A stretch of DNA of 64,000 bases from Cyanobacteriota bacterium (GTDB lineage: Bacteria > Cyanobacteriota > Cyanobacteriia > CACIAM-69d). The stretch is from NCBI GenBank assembly GCA_022402445.1, contig JAKRSF010000011.1, forward strand, positions 1 to 64,000. Reading direction: 5' to 3'. The notes under the pieces are model-generated. The model had not been told where the DNA came from, did no database searches, and saw only the letters and a list, made by a program, of their open reading frames with translations. Of this stretch, positions 47,105 to 53,627 are shown one piece after another. Within the stretch, counting starts at the first letter, position 1, and every line of letters starts with the position of its first letter. The position numbers were made by a program, and so were the translations under genes.

Positions 47105-48370
47105 ATGGAGCCGAAGTTGAATCTCCACACGCACCCAGCCGCCACAGTCGTTGACCTCTTCTGCGGTGCAGGCGGGCTGGGGCTCGGGTTCCATGCGCAG
47201 GGCTTCAAAATCCTCTGGGCTGCCGATGCGTTCTCACCGGCCGTAGAAACCTACCGCAGGAATATCGGGGGGCATGTGACCGAAGTAACGCTCGACTGGG
47301 ATACGGAGCTACCGCCCTGCGACATCATCATCGGCGGTCCCCCGTGCCAGGGATTCTCGTCAGCGGGTCTGCGGAAACAGGGTGACGATCGCAACAGGCT
47401 TGTGGCCGTATTCGCCCACCTTGTGGCGAGGCATCGACCCAAAGCCTTTGTTTTTGAAAATGTCGAAGGGTTCCTAACGGGCGAAGGGGGACGAGGGGTG
47501 ACCGATCTACTCGATCCCCTCGTGGCGGCTGGCTACTGCGTTCACCTTCGCAAGATTAATGCCGCCAACTACGGCGTTCCACAACACCGAAAACGGGTGC
47601 TCGCCATTGGCGGTTTAGGATGGGATCCCGACTTTCCGGAACCGACCCACCGTGCCGCAGGTGCCCCAGGTGCCAACCTCGTCGCAGGTCAACTTCCATG
47701 GTGCGATAGCGTCGCCAAAGCGCTTGACGGACTACCCGCAGCGGCGGACGATCCGGCAACCGCAGCCATTTCCGATCACGTCTCCCGTCCGCCTAATCCA
47801 ATGGACCGTCTTCGTTTTGAGGCCCTTGGCATTGGCCAAACCATGAAGGACATTCCAGAGGAACTCTGGCACGAAACCTACCGCCGCCGTGCCTTCAGAA
47901 GGGTGATGGATGGCACCCCAACGGAACGTAGGGGGGGCGCGCCTTCAGGGCTGCGGCGACTCGATCCGGACCTGCCGTCAAAGGCCATCACCAGCGGGGC
48001 AACGTCTGAATTTGTCCACCCGATCGCCCATCGCCATCTGACGCTTCGAGAATGTGCGCGCCTCCAGACCTTTCCCGATACTTTTGAGTTTGTGGGGACC
48101 CAGGCCCAGCGATCGCGGCTGATCGGCAATGCTGTACCGCCTCGTTTCGCCAACGCGATCGCCGCCCATCTAGCCCGCACCTTCCGAGAAATGGGAGACC
48201 GAAGGGCAGAGCCAGGACTAAAGAGTTTCGTGCCGACGAACTCAAACGGCATGAGCCCAGCCCTTCAGAAGACCGTCGATGCCGTCGAGGGCAGATACCG
48301 TGCCGTTGACCGGTCCCGGCAGCTTATGCTGTTCGCAGCCCCTGAGACCGTGCAAGTGGGAGAGCACTGA
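47105..48370 (+). CDS. DNA (cytosine-5)-methyltransferase
   Basis: A 421-residue type II C5-methyltransferase. Motif I is DLFCGAGGLGLGF (17-29), motif IV GGPPCQGFSSAG with catalytic Cys81, motif VI ENVEG (118-122), motif VIII QHRKRV (160-165) and motif X GNAVPP in the C-terminal part. The target-recognition region lies between about 170 and 300. The next gene, 8 bp downstream, encodes a PD-(D/E)xK endonuclease, so it is the protective half of a restriction-modification pair. Full HIP1 octamers are sparse here (two in the pair), and degenerate forms such as ACGATCGC are present, mildly suggesting transfer. Confidence 0.93.
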   Translation: MEPKLNLHTHPAATVVDLFCGAGGLGLGFHAQGFKILWAADAFSPAVETYRRNIGGHVTEVTLDWDTELPPCDIIIGGPPCQGFSSAGLRKQGDDRNRLVAVFAHLVARHRPKAFVFENVEGFLTGEGGRGVTDLLDPLVAAGYCVHLRKINAANYGVPQHRKRVLAIGGLGWDPDFPEPTHRAAGAPGANLVAGQLPWCDSVAKALDGLPAAADDPATAAISDHVSRPPNPMDRLRFEALGIGQTMKDIPEELWHETYRRRAFRRVMDGTPTERRGGAPSGLRRLDPDLPSKAITSGATSEFVHPIAHRHLTLRECARLQTFPDTFEFVGTQAQRSRLIGNAVPPRFANAIAAHLARTFREMGDRRAEPGLKSFVPTNSNGMSPALQKTVDAVEGRYRAVDRSRQLMLFAAPETVQVGEH

Positions 48371-48378
48371 GAGCACTA

Positions 48379-49431
48379 ATGGCAACGTACAAACTCACGC
48401 TCGCCCAGAAAACGCTGATTGAAAAGGCGCGCAATGTGGGCAGCAGCGAAATGGCGGTGCCCCTTTCTGCGGAGGTTTGCGCCTATCTCTGCGGCGTTGT
48501 GGTCAGGGATCTCAACCTCGGCTCAGCAATTCCCGAGATCCCTCAACATCTGCCGGCATTTTTCGAGACTTGGCCGGTTTCTTCCCTCGCGTTGACAGGG
48601 ATTCCGTTTGAGGAGTTGGCCGCAAAGGTCTTTGCTCTCAAGCCAGACTCGGACACGTACTTCTCGTGCCTCGCAACCTTGCACAAGAGCCGTCTGAAGT
48701 ATGAGCAGATCCTACAGCGGCAAGCGTTCCCCACATTCGATCAAGTGGGGCCGCGTGGCTTGCTCCAGTTCGGTAGCCTGCCGCCCCCAGCGCTCACGGG
48801 GATGCTGTACTGGCGCAAGTGGCTCTACGATTTGGACAATCGCGCGGCCCAGGAAACGGGATATCTCTTTGAGCCGATTCTGGCCCATGCGATCGGCGGT
48901 ACGCCGGTGAGTGCAAGTCGAAGCCCCGTGAAACGACATGACGATCGCGGAAGGGGCCGTCAAGTTGATTGCGTGAAGCAGAAGTTAGCATACGAATTCA
49001 AGATCCGCGTAACGATCGCGGCGTCGGGCCAAGGCCGGTGGCGGGAAGAGCTTCAGTTTCCACTTGACTGCGTTGGGTCAGGGTTCACCCCTGTGCTGGT
49101 GGTGCTCGATCCGACCCCTAGCCCCAAGCTGACGGACCTGGTTAAGGCATTCCACGACGCGGGCGGGCAGACATTCGTTGGCGACTCCGCTTGGCAGCAC
49201 CTTGAATCCCAGGCTGGACCTGTGATGGGCGTGTTTCTGGAACGATATGTCCGGCAACCCCTGACCGCGCTGCTGGATGATGCGCCGGAGCCTTTGCCGC
49301 CGATGACGGTGAGGATGGCCGATGGAGGAAATGTCGAGTTTGAGGTTGGCGGCAGTCGGCTCCGCATTGGGCGCGCCGCTGAGCTTGTCGATGCGGATCC
49401 GGAGGCCATACCTGACGATGTTTCTGACTGA
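48379..49431 (+). CDS. Type II restriction endonuclease, ApaLI-like candidate
   Basis: A 350-residue protein with PD-(D/E)xK features: Glu165 in GYLFEPILAHAIGG, Asp197 in RQVDCV and Glu206-Phe-Lys208 in AYEFKIRVT. Other blocks I associate with the ApaLI-type family are SPVKR and TIAASGQGRWREELQFP and PVLVVLDPTPSPKL. It follows the C5-methyltransferase by 8 bp, the usual operon order. ApaLI cuts GTGCAC, and I found none of this hexamer in the window. The restriction-enzyme call is strong; the ApaLI specificity is inferred from recollected family motifs and site absence. Confidence 0.8.
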   Translation: MATYKLTLAQKTLIEKARNVGSSEMAVPLSAEVCAYLCGVVVRDLNLGSAIPEIPQHLPAFFETWPVSSLALTGIPFEELAAKVFALKPDSDTYFSCLATLHKSRLKYEQILQRQAFPTFDQVGPRGLLQFGSLPPPALTGMLYWRKWLYDLDNRAAQETGYLFEPILAHAIGGTPVSASRSPVKRHDDRGRGRQVDCVKQKLAYEFKIRVTIAASGQGRWREELQFPLDCVGSGFTPVLVVLDPTPSPKLTDLVKAFHDAGGQTFVGDSAWQHLESQAGPVMGVFLERYVRQPLTALLDDAPEPLPPMTVRMADGGNVEFEVGGSRLRIGRAAELVDADPEAIPDDVSD

Positions 49432-49462
49432 TCCCGGTTATGGGGGATTGCATTTCAGGGAT

Positions 49463-49482
49463 GTCCCATAACGTTATAGGAC
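49463..49482. repeat. 20-bp palindrome copy after the endonuclease gene
   Basis: GTCCCATAACGTTATAGGAC, 31 bp past the endonuclease stop and 162 bp upstream of the holin-like gene. Confidence 0.85.
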
Positions 49483-49629
49483 GGCGGGCGGGGGTGGGAC
49501 GATCGCGCGATCGTAACGCCTCGTATCGTTCTGGGGAGCCTTTTCAAAATCAACGTATCGTGGGCGAGAGGCCCAGGGGACAATGCTTCAGCGGCACCCC
49601 GAGGCCAGGGACATCAACTGTTTTTGAAG

Positions 49630-49635
49630 AGGAGG
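49630..49635 (+). promoter_or_regulatory. Strong Shine-Dalgarno deciding the holin-like start
   Basis: AGGAGG sits 9 nt before ATG 49645. It excludes the TTG at 49624 as the start. Confidence 0.8.
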
Positions 49636-49644
49636 GCGATCGCC

Positions 49645-50013
49645 ATGGCGTTTCTGATTCCGTTTTTAATTGGGGTGGTCATCACCGCCGTCAGTCTGCT
49701 GATCATTTCTAAGCTGCCCTTTGGGGTCGAGATCGACAGCCCCCAGAAGGCGCTCCTGGGCGGTTTGGTTCTGGGGATTTTAAATGGCATTGCCCAGGCG
49801 GTGCCGGGGATTTTAACGATCCTGCCGAAACTCCTCACCCTGGGGCTGTTTTCGCTGATCGTCAATATGATCTTTTTCGGCCTGACTGCGTGGCTGATCG
49901 AGGGCTTCCGCCTGCGGATGGGCATCTGGAGCGCTCTGCTGGGGGCGGTGAGTTTGGCGATTATTAACTCGATTCTGTTCAAGATTCTGAGTCTGGTGCC
50001 CGGTCTGGGCTAG
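49645..50013 (+). CDS. Four-helix membrane protein, phage-holin superfamily IV-like
   Basis: A 122-residue protein with four predicted transmembrane helices (about 2-22, 37-55, 62-82 and 95-118) and short charged loops. Pattern and length resemble the family annotated as mycobacterial 4-TMS phage holin superfamily IV, which is widespread in cyanobacterial chromosomes and not proof of a phage. Function is unknown. It lies between the restriction pair and a convergent NACHT gene, flanked by palindromes on both sides. Confidence 0.75.
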   Translation: MAFLIPFLIGVVITAVSLLIISKLPFGVEIDSPQKALLGGLVLGILNGIAQAVPGILTILPKLLTLGLFSLIVNMIFFGLTAWLIEGFRLRMGIWSALLGAVSLAIINSILFKILSLVPGLG

Positions 50014-50046
50014 GGGCGATCGCGGCTTAGTGCGCCCATTTCGCCA

Positions 50047-50066
50047 GTCCCATAACGTTATAGGAC
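50047..50066. repeat. 20-bp palindrome copy, first of a pair
   Basis: GTCCCATAACGTTATAGGAC in the 81-bp convergent gap between the holin-like and NACHT genes. No promoter is expected here. Confidence 0.85.
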
Positions 50067-50083
50067 AGTTCCCAGTTCCGACG

Positions 50084-50103
50084 GTCCCATAACGTTATAG
50101 GAC
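50084..50103. repeat. 20-bp palindrome copy containing the NACHT stop codon
   Basis: GTCCCATAACGTTATAGGAC, 37 bp from its neighbour. On the minus strand it encodes the last two residues (Val-Leu) and the TAA stop (50095-50097) of the NACHT protein. Confidence 0.88.
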
Positions 50104-51507
50104 GGGGGGCGGGTCGATCTCGGCGGTTTCGGGCGTCCCCTCGGGCGGTATCTCGGGGGGCGTTTCGGGCCACTGGGTTTGCTTGCGGAGGTTTTCGATC
50201 AGCCAGAGGAGGTGGTGGGGCGCTTCGGCGGCGGGGTCGTCCGGGTTGGCGCGATCGCGATCGAGCCGTTGGTAGGCATCTTCGATCAGGCGCGATCGCG
50301 GATCCGCAGGCACCCCATCCGGCGGTGGTGATGACAGTCGCGGCGCGATCGCCTCCGGCGTTGGGTAGGCAAAGACCATCAAATCCAGCATCAGGGGCAA
50401 TTTTGACAAGGTGCCCAGACCGGCGCGATCGCCCTGGAGCGGTTCGATCAAAAAATCACGCCCCGTCGCCCGCAAATAATCCGCCACCTGCTTGGCCGTC
50501 AGGGGCAACAGCTCCACCGCCCCATCGAGCCGCTGCAACAGGGACCGCCGCTGGGCCGCGATCGCCGTGAACGTAGCCGGTCGCCCGCACAGCACCAACG
50601 GCACCCGCCCCGCCCGATCCTGCAACAGGCGATCGAGGGCACCAAGGGCCACCAGTTGCCGCGCCGGGGGCAGATCATCGAGGCCATCGAGCAGCAAAAT
50701 CAACCGGCCCCCATCGAGCCATTGGCGCACCGTCGCCGCCGTCAGGGTGCCGTCATGAGCTGTCAAGGTTTGGACAATCCACGCCGCGATCGCGGGATCC
50801 CCCTCCGGCCAGGTGGTCCAATCGAGCCAAAGGGGCAGGGGGGCGCGGCGATCGCCCTTCGCCTCACCGATCAATTGCAACCCCAACTCCAGCAGCAGAA
50901 TCGTCTTCCCCGCCCCCAACGGCCCCACGATCGCCAGCCGCCCATGGGACGCCGCCCAGGCCCGTTGCAGATCCGCCGGATCCGTCAGGGGGCGCACCCG
51001 CCGCGAGGCCCGATCCCACAGTCGCCGCCCCCAGCGCCGCAGGCCAATGGTGCCCTTGGGGGGCGGTGGCTCTAGATAACTGCGGTTGAGCTGCAACGGC
51101 ACGGCGATCGGCTTCGGGCCTTGGATCCGCGATCGCAGCCGCCCATCCCAGCTTTCTTCCAATAAATCCAGGAGCCGTTCCCGCTGATCGCGCGGAGCAA
51201 TGGCCCCCAGCCCCGGCGATCGCCCAAACAGCACCAGGGTCAGCAGGCCCAAGGGCAAGCCCAGACCGCAGGTGATCCGAAACAGGTGGGGCTCCAGATT
51301 GCCCTGGCCCAGCAGCACCCCCGCCGCCACCGTCAGAATGCTATTGAGCAGCCAGGTCACCAAAATCGCCAGTTTACGAACCGTGCCCACGGCCCCATCA
51401 AACCGGGCGGGCAAAAATCCCGTATTGATCGTCAGCAGGGCGATCAACCCCACCAGGGCAACCCATTGGGGCGAAAGGTTGGGGAGCCAGTCGAGCGGCC
51501 CGTCCAT
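50095..51507 (-). CDS. Membrane-anchored NACHT/STAND ATPase, apparently truncated
   Basis: A 470-residue protein. Three hydrophobic helices at about 13-30, 46-66 and 78-95 anchor it. The NACHT ATPase has Walker A GPLGAGKT at 195-202, Walker B LILLLDGLDD at 269-278, and sensor-like VPLVLCGRP downstream. The LLWLIENLRKQTQW segment near residue 434 resembles the region where other cyanobacterial NACHT proteins continue into long C-terminal sensor or membrane domains. Here the reading switches to a Pro/Glu-rich tail and stops inside a 20-bp palindrome, suggesting loss of the C-terminal part. STAND ATPases often act in defence or signalling; its restriction-modification neighbourhood is suggestive. 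Confidence 0.85.
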   Translation of the reverse strand: MDGPLDWLPNLSPQWVALVGLIALLTINTGFLPARFDGAVGTVRKLAILVTWLLNSILTVAAGVLLGQGNLEPHLFRITCGLGLPLGLLTLVLFGRSPGLGAIAPRDQRERLLDLLEESWDGRLRSRIQGPKPIAVPLQLNRSYLEPPPPKGTIGLRRWGRRLWDRASRRVRPLTDPADLQRAWAASHGRLAIVGPLGAGKTILLLELGLQLIGEAKGDRRAPLPLWLDWTTWPEGDPAIAAWIVQTLTAHDGTLTAATVRQWLDGGRLILLLDGLDDLPPARQLVALGALDRLLQDRAGRVPLVLCGRPATFTAIAAQRRSLLQRLDGAVELLPLTAKQVADYLRATGRDFLIEPLQGDRAGLGTLSKLPLMLDLMVFAYPTPEAIAPRLSSPPPDGVPADPRSRLIEDAYQRLDRDRANPDDPAAEAPHHLLWLIENLRKQTQWPETPPEIPPEGTPETAEIDPPPVL

Positions 51508-51571
51508 GGGCGATGTCCTCGTGTGTCCGGGGAGTGGTCAACAATGCGGGCCGGATCGGTCGGATCCATCG

Positions 51572-51591
51572 GTCCCATAACGTTATGGGAC
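51572..51591. repeat. 20-bp palindrome copy upstream of the NACHT gene
   Basis: GTCCCATAACGTTATGGGAC is the only perfectly symmetrical copy. It lies 64 bp upstream of the NACHT ATG and 16 bp past the ABC ATPase stop. Confidence 0.88.
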
Positions 51592-51607
51592 AGACCCGCG
51601 ATCGCGG

Positions 51608-52513
51608 CTAGGGGGAGGTGCCCTGCGATCGCGTCAGTTCTAGGTATACATGTTCGAGGTTAACGGGGTGGCGGGCAATGGAGTCGATCGCGATGCCCTC
51701 GAAGGCCGCCAGCAGTTCCGCCAGGGAGAGCCGCTCCGGTACCCAAAAGGCCAACTGACCGCCATAGTGCCGGGTCGGCCAGTTGAGTTGCTCGGCTCGG
51801 GCGATCGCGGCGGCCTCGTCCGGTGTTTCGATCGTGGCCACCTCGGCGGCGGGGACCGCTTGGCGCAATTCTGCCAACGTGCCCGAGGCCAATAATTTTC
51901 CCCGCTGCAAAATGCCGATGTGCTGACACAGCCGTTCCGCCTCATCGAGCAGGTGGGTGGTTAATAAAATCGTCATGCCCCGCGATCGCAACGTGCGGAT
52001 GAGGTCCCAAAATTCGTGGCGCGCTTCGAGATCCAGGCCCGTGGTGGGTTCATCCAGGATTAGTAGATCGGGCCGATGGACGATCGCCACGGCGGTATTT
52101 AACCGGCGCTGCATCCCACCGCTGAGGGTTTCCACGGGGCTGTCGGCGCGCTCAACTAAATTCACCGCCGCCAACGCTTCCCGGATCCGGCCCTCGCGAT
52201 CGCGGCGCGGCACCCCATAAATCGCCGCAAAAAAGCGCAAATTTTCCACACAGGACAGGGATTTGTAGAGCAAATTTTCCTGCGGCGCAATGCCAATGCG
52301 CCCCTTCGTCGCATCGGAAATTGGCTTACCCCCTAGGGTGATCGTGCCGCGATCGGGCCGCAGGAGATTGCAGATCAAATTAATCGTCGTCGTCTTGCCC
52401 GCCCCGTTGGCCCCCAGCAGCCCATACACCTCCCCCACCTCCAGCCGCAGGGACAGATCCACCAGCACAGCGCGATCGCCAAAGGACTTAGAAACCTGGT
52501 CAAGGGTCAGCAT
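51608..52513 (-). CDS. ABC transporter ATP-binding protein (ABC-2 exporter type)
   Basis: A 301-residue ATPase from ATG 52513. Walker A is GANGAGKT, the signature LSGGMQRR, Walker B LLILDEPTTGLDL and the H-loop TTHLLDEAE. A C-terminal extension of about 80 residues follows, as in DrrA/NatA-type exporters. It works with an ABC-2 permease, very likely the one encoded upstream at 52784-53563 on the same strand. The substrate is not evident. Confidence 0.92.
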   Translation of the reverse strand: MLTLDQVSKSFGDRAVLVDLSLRLEVGEVYGLLGANGAGKTTTINLICNLLRPDRGTITLGGKPISDATKGRIGIAPQENLLYKSLSCVENLRFFAAIYGVPRRDREGRIREALAAVNLVERADSPVETLSGGMQRRLNTAVAIVHRPDLLILDEPTTGLDLEARHEFWDLIRTLRSRGMTILLTTHLLDEAERLCQHIGILQRGKLLASGTLAELRQAVPAAEVATIETPDEAAAIARAEQLNWPTRHYGGQLAFWVPERLSLAELLAAFEGIAIDSIARHPVNLEHVYLELTRSQGTSP

Positions 52514-52540
52514 GGGCAGCAACAGCGAGGATAAAAATTG

Positions 52541-52560
52541 GTCCTATAACGTTATGGGAC
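52541..52560. repeat. 20-bp palindrome copy upstream of the ABC ATPase gene
   Basis: GTCCTATAACGTTATGGGAC, 27 bp before the ABC ATPase ATG. The first of three copies in the ATPase-permease gap. Confidence 0.85.
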
Positions 52561-52704
52561 ACGGGGAAAATCCGTCAGGCCAAGGGCAAATCATCCAGTC
52601 CATCCCCGTAGGGGTTGGGTTTCCCAACCCTCGCCCCACCGATCGCCCCAAACCCGCTCCACCTTGGGCACCTCCGCGATCGCAGGGCAGGGAGAAAATG
52701 AACG

Positions 52705-52724
52705 GTCCGATAACGTTATGGGAC
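52705..52724. repeat. 20-bp palindrome copy in the ABC intergenic gap
   Basis: GTCCGATAACGTTATGGGAC is the same variant as the copy in parB. Confidence 0.85.
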
Positions 52725-52736
52725 GCCGGGATAATG

Positions 52737-52756
52737 GTCCTATAACGTTATCGGAC
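52737..52756. repeat. 20-bp palindrome copy near the ABC permease stop
   Basis: GTCCTATAACGTTATCGGAC, 12 bp from the previous copy and 27 bp past the permease stop. Confidence 0.85.
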
Positions 52757-52783
52757 GGGGGAGATGGGAACGGGGGATGGGGT

Positions 52784-53563
52784 CTAGAGCCGCCGTTCTA
52801 GGGTAACGGTCTGGCGATAGGACAGGGCCGCCACGGGTAAGATGACGGCCAAAAATCCCAGCAGAACGGTCAGGTGCGATCGCAACACGTCCCCATCCGA
52901 CTCGGTAGCAGCCACCGCGATTGCGGCTTCATTGAGGTGAAAAATCGGATTGAACTGGGCCAGATCCAGGAGCGAGTCCGGGAAAAACTCCGACGGCAAA
53001 AACGTGCCCCCCAGGATCAGCAGCGGCACCCCAAAGGCGGCGATGAGGGCATTGGCATCCTCCGTGCGGCGGGCAAAGCGCGTCCCCAGAATCACCCCCA
53101 ACCCCACATAAATCGCGATCGCCAGGGCCAACACCAGCAGCCCCAACGGAATCGACCCGCGAAACGTCGCCCCGAACAGGGCCGCCACGCCATAGATCAA
53201 CAGCCCCTGCCCCACCGCGATCGCCCCATGGGCCAGCGTCAGCCCCAGCACATACGATCGCCCCCGCAGCGGCGCAATGAACAGGCGCTTGAGGGTTTGC
53301 TGCTCCCGCTCCGCCACCAGGGTCGAAACCGTCCCCCCCAGGCAGCTAAAAAATAACGCCGCCCCCACCAACGCCGTCGGGGCCGCCGCCTCCAGGGCAT
53401 CGACGAGGGAAATCTGCGCCCGCTCCGCCACGATCGCCCCATTGAGCAACAAAATCGCCACGGGAAACACCGCCCAAAACACCAAACTGCGGCGGCGGCG
53501 CACCAACTCCGTCAAAATGCGGCGCGCCACCGCGATCGCCTCCGTCCAAACACCCATGGCCAT
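52784..53563 (-). CDS. ABC-2 type transporter permease
   Basis: A 259-residue membrane protein with six hydrophobic segments (about 28-46, 62-80, 108-128, 140-160, 173-193 and 232-252). The EREQQTLKRLFIAPL loop between helices two and three is typical of ABC-2 permeases, and GGTFLPSEFFP in a later loop also fits. It pairs with the ATPase gene 270 bp downstream. The long gap carrying three palindromes is unusual for a two-gene transporter operon and may reflect insertion of these elements. Confidence 0.88.
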   Translation of the reverse strand: MAMGVWTEAIAVARRILTELVRRRRSLVFWAVFPVAILLLNGAIVAERAQISLVDALEAAAPTALVGAALFFSCLGGTVSTLVAEREQQTLKRLFIAPLRGRSYVLGLTLAHGAIAVGQGLLIYGVAALFGATFRGSIPLGLLVLALAIAIYVGLGVILGTRFARRTEDANALIAAFGVPLLILGGTFLPSEFFPDSLLDLAQFNPIFHLNEAAIAVAATESDGDVLRSHLTVLLGFLAVILPVAALSYRQTVTLERRL

Positions 53564-53627
53564 CCCCAGACAACAACATCCCTTCCCCCACCTGATCCTG
53601 GCGGCGGCGCGATCGCCCGCAACACCC

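Noticed and set aside
46384-47154. Second + strand frame across the Ala/Trp-rich gene
   Set aside because: It is Gly/Arg/Asp-rich noise from HIP1 in another phase, and the other frame has a ribosome-binding site and membrane pattern.
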